Assembly (NCBI GenBank): GCA_000349905.1
Contig: KB722760.1
Coordinates: 332,005-396,004 of the forward strand
DNA from: Volvariella volvacea V23
Lineage: Eukaryota > Basidiomycota > Agaricomycetes > Agaricales > Pluteaceae
Direction of reading: 5' to 3'
Length of the DNA stretch: 64,000 nt
The notes under the pieces are model-generated. The model did not search any database. It was not told where the DNA came from and worked only from the letters and a program-made list of their open reading frames with translations. A program made the position numbers and the translations under genes. Numbering within the stretch: the first letter of the stretch is position 1; each line of letters opens with the position of its first letter. This document shows, piece by piece, positions 39,796 to 50,384 of this stretch.

Positions 39796-41811
39796 TTACT
39801 TAGGACCAGCACCGCCTCCACCGCGTCCTCCTCGTGGTCCGCCTCTTCCTCTGTACCCACCTCGTCCTCCATCCTGTCTCTCACCATTAACATGCCCACC
39901 TCTCGCACCTCCATCTCTTCCGCCTCGTCCAATGCCACCAGGTCCACCAGGCCCGCCTCGCTCGCCCTTCTCCTTCTTGACCTCCACGCTGATCCTCACC
40001 TGGCCGTTCTCGGCGCCGTTGACGTCAATCCAGACGCCTCCGCCTCCGCCTTGGTTCTGGGGAAGACTGGCAATGATGGCACGCTTGGCAGAGTCGACGG
40101 TCTCAAACTCGACATAGGCGACTTGGCGGCCGCGCACTACATCAATGTCTTTCGTTGTGCCGAAGCGGGAGAGGGCTTCGCGGAGCATTGTGTGCGAGAT
40201 GGCTTCTGTCACACCCTACAGCAGCAAGAGACAAATCGTTAGTTTTTGATGCAAAGGATCGATCAACATGAGGACACGTACCTTGATAAAGCACTGAGCG
40301 TGAGTTATACTCTGCGCAGCGATAAGATTAGGGTGATCGGGTCGTGGTCCACCTGGAGCGCCTCCATGTCCACCATGGTGTGGAGGTCGTGGTGCAGGTA
40401 CGGGTGCGGAGCTAACAGGCGTTTCGCTGATGCCACGGCCCTCTTGAGCGACATTGGACCCCCACTTCTTGGAATTGGAGGCGGCGAGTGATGCCCATGA
40501 TCGGGGTGCTGAGGGTGCAGGGGCGGGCGTGGGGGCTTGGACGGGAGGCTGAGTTTGTGCTTCCTGGGGCTGCTGCGGTGGTTGTGATTGGGCAGCTGGT
40601 GGAGCGGCAGGGGCGGCGGCAGTAGAGGATGGGGTTGCGGAGGGAGCGGGTGAGGGCGCGGCGGGGGGTTGTGGTGGCGCAGGAGAGGGAGCAGCGGATT
40701 TTTCGACGGGGGTGGCGGCGGATGCAGCCTTTTCTGGTTCTGGGGCGTGAATGCCATTAGGCTGGGCGGGAGGAGGGGTGGGTGCTGAGGTCACGACAGG
40801 TTCAGGTTCAGGAACGGGAGCGGGAGGTTGAGAAGTGGGTGTCTCAGGAACATCGTTGGTTGGGGCTTCCTCAACTGGGGCAGAGGTGGGAATGGAGACG
40901 GTGGGGGTTGGGGCTTCGGGAGCAGGTGGCGGTGGAGTGGGTTGACGTGGGGAGTCGAAGATGGGAGGGGTGGTTTGAGCGGCGTTGGTGGTGGGGGCAG
41001 GCTCGGGGGCAGGAGCAGGAGCAGGCTCGCCTTCGGCCGCCTCTTCCTCCTCGTCAACAGCGTCTTCCTTCAAGAAGCGGAAGATGTCATTAAGGACAAA
41101 GTAGCCGTTAGGCTGCTCGGCGAGGAAGAAGGTTTGAACGAATTTGCGCCAGGGCTCGTTTTGATTGGACATCTCCCCAATCACCTGGATGATGATGCCG
41201 CCATTGCTGGAGGACTGGGCGTCGACGGAGTGAATAAAGACTTTGCAGTCCTTGAATCCGATGGACTGGATCTTGCTGTGGATCTCCTGAATAGGCGCGG
41301 CAAGTCAGCATCTGATGCGCGTCGGGACAAGCAGATGGAAACAGAGCGGGCGACTGCGTCATCAATGTCACGCCCAAAGTCATGCCACTAGCCGCGCGTG
41401 CGCGACATTCTGGGAAATAGAAAGCGCAGACACGAAAATGCAACGAGGCGCGTGCAAATCGATGGGGTTCCATCAAATCACTGGCTCGGTTCCCGCGTTC
41501 ATTAGTCATTCCCCAGAAATGACTCGGACGAGCGATGGCGATGGCAGCGCACCCCAGAGCAGTGCGGGTGACAGACGACGCAGAGAACATGACAGTGAAA
41601 GCTGCCGACATACCTGCTGACCAAAGCATGGCTTTCCCTCCTCGCCCTCGGTGCCATGGGTAAAGGTGGACTGCTTCGTGTAGAAGCAGTGGAGACGGTC
41701 GGGCTCCTTGTTGACAAAGGTGTAGTACTGAGGGACAAACTGCCATCCGACCTCAGAGGGAACGACGTTTTGGTGGATGGAGTTGGCGGGGGTCGCGGTC
41801 GAGGATGTCAT
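39796..41811 (-). CDS. G3BP/Nxt3-like RNA-binding protein (NTF2 domain + RRM + RGG), 540 residues
   Basis: Exons are 41811-41614, 41286-40282 and 40215-39796, all phase 0, with introns of 327 and 66 nt. Residues about 18-140 form an NTF2-like domain (VGWQFVPQYYTFVNKEPDRL, FIHSVDAQSSSNGGIIIQVI, WRKFVQTFFLAEQPNGYFVL). A 200-residue Pro/Ala/Gln-rich linker follows. The RRM spans the second intron (AQCFIKGVTEAISHTMLREA, then RQVAYVEFET), and the protein ends in an RGG-rich tail (GGYRGRGGPRGGRGGGG). This order is the signature of the G3BP family, including fission yeast Nxt3 and the yeast Ubp3 cofactor Bre5, linked to stress granules and to a deubiquitinase. It is expected in the cytoplasm. Its start is divergent from HET-C with 382 bases between the start codons. 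Confidence 0.9.
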
Positions 41812-42193
41812 GATGCTGTGGAGGATGGTGAGATTATTCGATAAAAAGACGATAAAAAAGCGGCGGGCTGGGCAGGCGCGGGGCAGCGAGGAGTGGGACT
41901 CACTGGAGCAGTGGAAGACACGTGAAGGAGCAGGTCTAGAGAGTACAGCAGAGAGCAGCACAAGAGCCAATCGAGGTGCGGAGTGGAGCACAACCAGCCA
42001 ACACAAAAAAATGTTCCTTTTCCAGCCTCGGCCGTTGCCGGTGGCGCTCCAGCGTCTATTATCGCTGCTCTCCCGGCTTCCGTTCCGGGTGAACAAACGG
42101 ATTTCCCCCTCTGGCTCGGGGCAAGCAAACCGCCGCCAACAATACATCGCCGCAACTGCCGCCCAGGTTTCAGCACCTTGTCCCTTATCCACC
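41812..42193. promoter_or_regulatory. Shared divergent promoter of the G3BP-like and HET-C genes
   Basis: Only 382 bases separate the two start codons on opposite strands, so the promoters must overlap or share elements. No obvious TATA element was found on either side. Open frames crossing this interval on both strands are extensions of the coding frames and not separate genes. Confidence 0.55.
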
Positions 42194-45100
42194 ATGTCCT
42201 CCAGCATATCGATACACCTGCTGCTGCTCTTTCTGCTCGCCTTCTGCCTCTCCGGCAACGGGGTCTTCGCCTTTGGAGCGGGCAACATCCCATCGTGAGC
42301 TGCGCCCGTTTGATTGCGTCCGATTTGGAATAACAGTTCTCGCGAAGCTTTGCCTATATAGAGGGCAGGGCGTTCAGACACGGTGACATTGTGCGCGCTC
42401 AATCCCCCCTGCTGCCGTCGAGTGCCCCAAAATTGACATGGAGATCCTAGGAAGATACCCTCTCCGATTTGATCAAGAAGAGCGCAAGCGGTGCTCTCGT
42501 AGGACTAATATCGAAAGGAACCAAGTTTAATGGACTGGATATCAAGCGCGTATACTTTGGGTGCGCATATATGCGGTCTTCACTGCGCCCCCACCTCATT
42601 CTGATGACTATGCTGCAGAAACTGGCTTCGGGATTACAGTCAAGTAAGTCGTCAAGGCAGCAAAGACGGCACCTATTGATGGATCATTCAGGCAGTAGAT
42701 ATTTCAATCTTAAAGAAGATGCCCCTTCAGGTTCGTCATATCGCCGCTTAGATAGCCCACGCGATCAGGAGGTTGATCGCCTCATTGTACCCGTCAGAAC
42801 ATTATCAATGTGTGCATGGTATTGGGTTTCATGGTGCGTCCTTTATCCGGCTTCGTTTCGATCTGCGATGCCCATACTCGAACAAAGGCCCATGGATATG
42901 CAACCAATGAATTCCAAGTGACTGCAGAGCGCCTTGGTACTTACCTCCCTGTCGGTATCATACTGCACTACTTTGGCAGGGTTCTTATATGCTGGTTAGG
43001 TTGAACACATCGACAATCCAAAAGGATATGGCGATGGTGAAGACGCTCGCAAATACCACCCACAACTCCGTGGCCCTGTTGATGTGCGTTGCGTCACTTC
43101 CCCCCAAACGTCTCTAACCATGCATTCCGTTAGTCAAGGGAGCTTGAGATCGATCCTCGTACCGGGATGAAGAATTATATCGCCAATGGTGGGATATCGT
43201 GGCTCCTTGGAGCTAAGAGTAACTAACGCAATGTAGATGCCGGCGGTTGGGATACTTCCAAGGCCCACGTCCGTCGCGTCTTGGAACGGTGCATCCAACT
43301 CGGTAGACAGCACCGTTCATCTGGGCAAAAAGCAGATGAATACGAAGCTCTGCGACTCCTCGGAACGGCTGTAAGTATCTAACACCTTCATATTGATGAA
43401 CACTCAGCGTTTTCTAGCTTCATACATTGGAGGACTACCCCGCCCATTCCAACTTTTGTGAACTTGCATTAATATCGATGGGACACCAACAAATCTTCAC
43501 CCACGTTGGAGATCAAGTTAGGATACAAGCTCCAAACGGAAGATGGGTAGCCCCTATCGTCACCGGTACGCGGAGATAGCTACTTCGCGAAATGTAAGCT
43601 CACGATCGCGACAGGAACCTTCGGATCAGATGATTTCTATCACTCATTGCTCGGAGGTAAGGCGCAACTTTAGTCAATTGTACCTATCCTTATGCGCGAT
43701 ACACTATCCAGAGGCAACTGACCATTTGGTGCGTTTTATTGACACGTCTATCTCCCTGATCGATCACTAAACCAATACCGTCTGATGTAGAGCGAGGTAC
43801 GCATAATCGTTGTCGTGTGATCAAACAGTACTAATAATCATTGACAGGCTTCCGTTACAGATATCAACCGGGAATTCGACAAAGCCCGTAGTCAATCTCA
43901 AGCCCAAAGGACTCGTGGAGGACCAGATGGCGGTGATGAATCAAATGTCTTGCGAACGCTATTGAGCGGTTTACCGGATTGCGATGATCTCATTCGCGAG
44001 ATGGATGGTATTGATAACATAAGATCCAGCGTTGGTATGGGTAAGGCTAGATCGGGTACTCTGTTGACTAGGGATAGCGGATATGGTGGATATGGTGGAT
44101 ATGGTGGTGGAGCTCCTGCAGTCCCACCAGGAAAGAAACCGGAAGATATGAGTCCTCAGGAGATTAGCTCTGTACTCTGGCAGGTGTTGCTTTTCAGAGA
44201 TTCAGGTGAGTTTGGGTATTCTGCGTTTTGCGAGTTTCTGATTATAGTGTGGCATAGTCGCGAAGAAGATCTCAAAGACGATTGGTATGTGGTCCTTAGT
44301 GTCGTTCAAGGTGATATGTTGACTGTGGGCCGTCGTATTTAGAAAAAATCCCGGGTCTTGGTTCATTGATCGAAAAGATTGGTGAAAATATCTCCAGTAT
44401 GTTTTTTTCTTGCTCGATTTGATAGATGCCTCATATCCTGTTCAAAGTTTTTGTTTTTACCACCATCGAGGTAAGGAGAACGTTCAATGTTTGAGACCAA
44501 GTGGGCTTATTGGTTTGGCGAATGTAGCCCTTCTTGAAACCGGTTCTGAAGAGTGCTACTGAGAGTTTGAGTTCGGTGTCTGGGGAAGTAATCAATAAGC
44601 ATGATCAATTCGAAGTGTTTAATGATCCTCATGCAGTAAGTTTCTTGACACATGCAGCCATGGAGATGAGGTGGCTAACACTATACCAGTCTGATCCCAC
44701 GCACTCTTTCTTGAGCAAGGACCACTTCGTGAGTAGCATTGGCCCCTCAGAATTGTGTTGTGTGCTAAAGTCGATATCAGAACTTGATCCTCAATGAACC
44801 TGCGGGTCAAATTGCTAAAGTCATTGTGGTGTGTACTAGTCTGCTCTAGCGTTGAGTGTGGCTGATAAGCGTTGTGTCGTCCAGACACACACCGTCAATG
44901 CTGTCACGAAGGCTTGGGAGGATTCTAGCGTTAACGTGCACCAAACCATTGAAGAAATTGTTTCCTGCTTGTGCGTGTAGTCATAAATAGCTCACCAAGA
45001 TATCTATTTGATCGTTGATCGCATATATGCAGGTTCCATCCCGATTTCCATAACCCCAACTCTAAGGTACAACAAGAAATGCTTCAATGCGTCCGTACCT

Positions 45101-45939
45101 GGTACCAAGGACTTGGAAGCAACCAACAAAGCGTACTACAGCGTCTGACGAAAGATGCTGTTCGTAACCACCAGAACGTCCGTCTCGTGGGCGAAGGAGG
45201 ACCTGCCGCCGCTACAGGGACTTATGCAGCCAATCAAGCACATCAATTCCAGCAAAATATCGCGGGTCAAGTCCCGATCCTTGGACAGGCTTCCGCCTTC
45301 CTTAACAGCGTAACTGGTAGCGGTGGACCGGCTAGAGATGGATTCCCAGGCGCGGGTTCAGGCTATCGTCCACCTCCGGGAGCCCCACCAAGCGCCTACG
45401 CTTCTGGCCCACCCAGTCGCGTACCATCTTCAGGGTATCAGCCTCCTTCTGGCCCGCCACCAGGCCACTATCAACCACCTTCTGGTCCTCCACCAAACTT
45501 CCCAGGTGGTAGTGGTGGATCAAGCGCGCCCGAACCGCCTCGCCACGAAGGATACGCACCCGCGTACTCACACACAAGTAGCAGTCACAGCAACGCCCCG
45601 TCCCAAGCCGGAAGCGACTACGGCAGCTTCCCGAGCGCACCATCCTTCCCTTCGTTCCCTAGCGCAGGCGGGCCCAGTGGATTTGTAGATCGAGGCCTGC
45701 CAGGAGGACCTGGTGGCCCCGGTGGGTTTGCGGCACAACCTCCGGGTGGTCCTGGTGGATTTCCTACAGGACCGGGTGGGTTTGCTGGTGGATTTGCGGG
45801 TGGGCCGCCTGGGCCGCCGGGTCCGGGAGGGTTTGGGTTCCCTGGTGGTCCGCCACCGCCTGGGCCTCCGGGACAGGGCGGGTATGGACAGGGAGGAGGT
45901 TATAATTCGGGGTATAATTCGGGGTATAGGCCTTGGTGA
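42194..45939 (+). CDS. het-C: HET-C (heterokaryon incompatibility protein C family), 850 residues
   Basis: Secreted or endomembrane protein named for its role in vegetative incompatibility in ascomycetes. I could place 23 exons with closing phase: 42194-42294, 42348-42390, 42451-42560, 42619-42643, 42692-42730, 42798-42833, 42888-42950, 43000-43083, 43134-43188, 43237-43370, 43418-43565, 43615-43656, 43712-43728, 43791-43796, 43848-44205, 44258-44284, 44343-44396, 44448-44470, 44528-44635, 44690-44728, 44781-44828, 44885-44970 and 45033-45939. Residues 1-27 form a signal peptide. Family landmarks appear in order: FAFGAGNIPS, RHGDIEDTL, GNWLRDYSQ (85-93), GYATNEFQVTAERLGTYLPV, EHIDNPKGY, ELEIDPRTGMKNYIAN, LHTLEDYPAHSNFCELAL, VGDQVRIQAPNGRWVAPIVT, SFLSKDHF and NEPAGQIAKV. 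A GYGG repeat lies near 379-388, and the last 200 residues are Gly/Pro/Ser-rich. Exon 14 is only 6 nt (Ser-Glu 300-301). Confidence 0.93.
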
Positions 45940-47762
45940 ATGTGATTGTGGGGATGGAAGCGTCTGCTCTTGTATGGGAAGGGTTCTTGTTTGAATTACG
46001 ATTGGATACGGAATTTGGGGGGTGGTATGAATGGAATAATGTAACGTGTAGAGATAAGAATGTTGGTAGGTAGATGAATGTAATTCTGGCTGTTGTTGAT
46101 AGTTGGTATTAGTAAATATGTATCTCGTTCAAGCGTAGACTCTCAAGTTGAGGGTAGTGCATATGTATGGGGAGTATTTTGTGAAAAAAATTCAGTCGCA
46201 CGTAACCTGTACTCCACACCAACTTTGACGGCCCCAGGTAAGCTGTGTGGAATTGCCGCAACTGGAGTATAAATACAGTAACCAGGTTCGAAGGCACTGC
46301 AACTCATTGGAAATCCACTGCAATTTGGTGTGAATGCATGGAAGCATGGAACGAATGCACAGAAAGTTGATATGAATGCACGGAAAGCATTGAAGGGGGT
46401 TACTGTAAAAGCTTTCATGGAATTACTGAGAACAAGCTATGGGTTTCGGTAAGTACAAGTTTGTCAAAGTTGCAGTGAAAACATGGATTTCTAACCGAGG
46501 TTTCTACAGGGATGCCTACTCTCGCCAAAGTTGCGGTGAATGAAATTTTCCTGCAAAATCCTTGTCATACATATGAGTCCCAAATCCTTGAACAGTTTTA
46601 AAACAGCCAAACTGTGCACGCGCTATGGTATCACATGCCTGGTGTGACGTCATTATCTGGTGGGTACACGTCTGCTCCATCTTAATGCGCTTACGAGTAA
46701 CAGCATGTAAATGCTGTATACGCCGTACCCAACAGGCTCTCCGTGTTCAGATGGGCTGGCGTCCTCCATCATGCATCACCACCCGTTCAGTGTTCAACGT
46801 ACAGTCCATGACATAGTGCTAGAGCATTCCGAAGGGATCACCATATTAAAGGTACCAGCTCCCCTTCTGGCTGCCTACCAGCTGTCATTTCAGACATTTG
46901 ATGCTCACGTAGACCACCTGAAGCCGTTTCACGCCGTGGAATTGGCGGAGGCACTGTACGAGATTCATGTTCTACGCTCCCGAATGCATCATATCTGTTA
47001 GCCGCCAAACCGCTTCACCTGATCCCCTGAAACTTGTGCGTTGAATAGGAATGCGGAGCATAGATAAGGGTGGGGTGACGTTCAAGTTGTTCTTCATTCT
47101 AGGCGTGCACATTGTGCAGTATATGTTCAAGGGAAAACCCAGTGCCAAAGGGTTTGCTAGCTATAACTACTTCTGGTTGCACTACAGAGAGCACATTCAA
47201 AACGCCTATACAAGTGCGTCGGAATGCACAGAAATATTTTTCGAGTGCAATCCAAGTATGCATCGTAGAATCTTGTGCTCCTATCGTAAATCTATATGGG
47301 ACCAGGTTACCAAGATCGCAGCTGTGATATGGATGATCGCAGTTAGAAAAGAAGCTGAACGAAAAAGAAGCTGAACGAGTTCGAAACACCACAATAGAAC
47401 AATACACTTACCAAAGACAGTAATCGAACTCTTCACCTGCACACACCACGTCGGTTGACCATTGAATATTTAGTACTCACTGCGGAGTGAAAACGCAAAT
47501 GCTCATAGCACGAGTTAGTACAACACAACGGCTCAAAAGCCATTAAAAACGGCACCGAGGTAACGAGTGGCCCAAGCGACAACAGTACAGTAGACTGGAA
47601 GGTCCATGCGGTTTGATCTGACATCAACGCATACTTCGCACCACTTTGAAACCAGCAAATTAACACCTCCATAATCCACTCAATCCCATAAAGTAAGTCA
47701 AATAAAGTGCCTTGACAAAGTATTTAAGGAACTCTACCAGTGCTAAGTGTCGAGTCAGCAAA
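45940..47762. other. Intergenic region with a short tandem repeat, no supported gene
   Basis: It follows HET-C and precedes a DUF6535 gene. Frames with genuine ATG starts at 46711-47001 (96 codons) and 47051-47374 (107 codons) have no recognisable motif. A small imperfect tandem repeat lies at 46332-46395. Two copies of caaagttgc(a/g)gtga at about 46463 and 46525 suggest a short repeat-derived element. Confidence 0.4.
46332..46395. repeat. Imperfect tandem repeat, about 21-bp unit, three copies
   Basis: Units start at 46332, 46353 and 46374, each opening with GAATGCA(T/C) followed by GGAA or AGAA. Weaker related units (cactgcaa...) continue upstream to about 46290. Possibly the internal part of a miniature element; no terminal repeats were identified. 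Confidence 0.6.
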
Positions 47763-49723
47763 ATGATGTTCAGCTACCCCCACAGCATCACTAGCCCAGT
47801 CTCCGACGTTGAGCGCCAGTTCTCTTTTGCTAAGAAGCAACAGCCTTTATCTCGCTCATCTAATAGTAATTTCCCCACTTCCAGCATGTTATGCAGATAA
47901 CTGATCTCGTTTATTAGCAGGGTGCCCCAAAAAGAGGTTCACATCCAAACGATTTTGGGAGTTACATGGGCAGCAAGTAAACAAGGAGGAGCAAGAGCTA
48001 ATTCAAGAGTGGGCGAAGACGGCGGAACACATATTGATTTTTGTGGGTATACTAACTTAGACTAGCTTTGAATTGAAACTCAGGAGGTGCTTCTTAGTCG
48101 GGTATATTTTCAGCAGTCACCACATCATTCATACTCGAGGGTTACAGAAATCTGCAGCCCGATCCTACAGAGAGGCTCATCGATATTATGACCACGGTCT
48201 CCGTTCAGCTATTCGCTCTACATAACGGTAGCGAAGTCGCTCCTGCATACGCTTCCCCTGACCAGTTTCGACCGCAGTTGATCACGGTCTGGATGAACGG
48301 GCTGTGGCTCTCAAGCTTGGCATTCAGTCTGGTGACTGCCCTACTTGGTGCCCTTTTAAACGAGTCAACAAGGTCATATCAGCGACCTATTTCTCGCTAT
48401 CGATCGCCCGATCAACGCAGAAAAGTCCGCACATACATGTTCACAGGCCTCACCAAGTGGAGAATGTCCAGCATTGTCGATGTCATTCCTGGCCTTGTCG
48501 AGATTACACTGGTTCTATTCCTCGGTGGTCTTATTCTCTTCATATGGGACTTGTATCAACCACTCGCGGCAGCACTTTTCGCCATAATGGGGATCATAGT
48601 TCTCATATACGTGATCACTTCATTCATCCCCCTCTTCATTTATGACTTCCCTTACCGCACCTCCTTGTCCCAATGGCTTCTTTACCTCTCCTCCGGCGTA
48701 TTATCACTTCTTAGGGCCTTTAAGGACGGGGGTGTTCCTACGTACCCGGAACGACGTCTATCAGCAGCAAAAAAATGCTTCGAAAAGGGCCTGCTGCAAG
48801 CTTTTTCATTTGTAGCCACTGCTGTGGATCAGGACAAGGAACTGGAACAGGTCGCCGAATCTTTCCCTGGCCTCGTAGAGGGTCTTTCTATGGATGGAAA
48901 CACACAAGTACTCACAGAGCTTTCTTCTACATTCATATCATCATATGCCCATTCCATAACCAGGAGACTCACAGAGCTCTATGGAAGCACAGAGAAAGAC
49001 GCCGAAAAGACAAGTGCGGCGGTTCTACGCGCACTCTCATCTGCTATTATTCATGTTGATTCTGAACAACAGCACACCAAAATAAAGTGCTTAATCAGCG
49101 AATTCGACACTTTTCTTGCGTTTTTCGGCCATCGTAATAGCGAAGTCGCACGTGAGGCCATGACCCTCTATGCCCATCTTGGCAGCATCGAGTCCGGCCA
49201 GGCGTCATTAGGCCCAGATGCCCTACCAACGGTGGGAGACCTTGAACGAGTTCAAGATTATTCGCATCCAACGATATCTTGGAAAATGATTATGGCGTGT
49301 TTTGTCACGACCGACGAACATCAGGCTGCGTTTACTCGGAAAAAATGGCCTGAGGTCTACAAGGCCTTTGCTGGATTACAGAGCAATGACACCACCGCAT
49401 CTGGAGAAGAGGTTTGTCTCTATATTTTCCTTATGACCCGGCACAGCATACTCATAGCGATATAAATCTAGGATAAAATACCAAAAGCGTTCGCAGCCGC
49501 TGCAGCAGTCCTGGTTCCACTAATTGCCCCGGCCAGGCCCAAATTCGGCAAGCTTGTTGCTGATATTATCGCATTGGTCCGGGCATTGGACGAGGCCTGC
49601 CAGTGGGATGAGAAGACGATGGAATTAAATAGCGAGTTGTATGGTGAATTTCGCCAGCTTAGGGGAGGATGGCAGGAGAGTAAGGATATCAGGGACACCC
49701 TCGATTCTTCTGTCTTTGTGTAA
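47763..49723 (+). CDS. DUF6535-family integral membrane protein, 596 residues
   Basis: Exons are 47763-47865, 47921-48042, 48098-49411 and 49472-49723, with introns of 55, 55 and 60 nt; phases match those of the 18520-20597 copy exactly. Exon 1 (MMFSYPHSITSPVSDVE...) is unlike the first exons of the other copies. Exon 2 carries KRFWELHGQQVNKEEQELIQ and ends ILIF; exon 3 resumes SGIFSAVTTSFILEGYRNLQ. Membrane segments include VWMNGLWLSSLAFSLVTALL, VIPGLVEITLVLFLGGLILF, and IMGIIVLIYVITSFIPLFIY before DFPYRTSLS. The C-terminal half is predicted soluble and ends HSITRRLTELYG ... KKWPEVYKAFAGLQ ... AFAAAAAVLVPL. Donors of two introns are weak (GTGGGT, GTTTGT). Function unknown. Confidence 0.85.
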
Positions 49724-50384
49724 AAATCTCATATGCAAAGGTCGTGGAACTCTGTAATTTGACAGCCAGTCTTGGGCGGTAAATCCCGAATCATGGTAAC
49801 CTAATGAGCCGCGTGGCTCTGCGCGTGTTGAACTGTGGCGTGCTCCTCACAGGGAAGGAGTGGGTCAATGACGTGAAGAGGCTTTGCAAGACGCTGCACC
49901 GCATCCATTTCTCCAGCCCGATAATTACTCATTCCACCTTACTCGAGTTCCAAGAGGAGCGGGTGCAACTTTCCGAGAGAAACATACGCACACAAACGGG
50001 AGCAACTGGTCAGAGTAGGATCTGATCGATTTCTAGGTGCGATTCTAATTGCGAGTGTATCGTTTTGCCGTCTATTATTGCTCATTCGTCTTTACTAGAC
50101 TCATAGCACCCACAAGCGTGTGCTGGGACCGCGATAAATCACACGAGCCCAGGGCACTTCATTCCACATGCCGTTGGACGCGTTAGCCTTCGGGCCACCG
50201 AACGCAATATTGTGTCTCACCTGCATTCGAGACTTCGGCCCTATTATGTCACGATAGTGCTACTGAACGCGATGACACATTCAATATCAGTCTCCTCTCC
50301 GTATCGTATATTATACTCTGGCAGCGAGTAAGCGCTTTGCAACCTAGGACACCCCCCTCTATTCGCCAGTCTGCTACTCCCATC
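49724..50384. other. Intergenic region upstream of the PDR transporter
   Basis: No gene seen. It probably contains the transporter's promoter; two imperfect copies of a block around cgataattactcattc(c/g) and ttattgctcattcgtc (near 49918 and 50082) are the only internal similarity noted. Confidence 0.4.

Noticed and set aside
41506..42402. Minus-strand frame of 298 codons extending well upstream of the G3BP-like start
   Set aside because: The in-frame Met at 41811 begins the conserved N-terminus, and the upstream part crosses the divergent promoter and the HET-C signal-peptide exon on the other strand.
45332..45643. Overlapping open frames on both strands in the Gly/Pro-rich end of HET-C
   Set aside because: They are by-products of GC-rich low-complexity coding sequence; the HET-C frame explains the region.
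47712..47900. Possible hAT transposase C-terminal remnant (SPVSDVERQFSFAKK resembles the VERxFS motif)
   Set aside because: The same bases form a phase-correct first exon of the DUF6535 gene at 47763-49723 (GT donor at 47866, acceptor before 47921), and no other hAT sequence is nearby.
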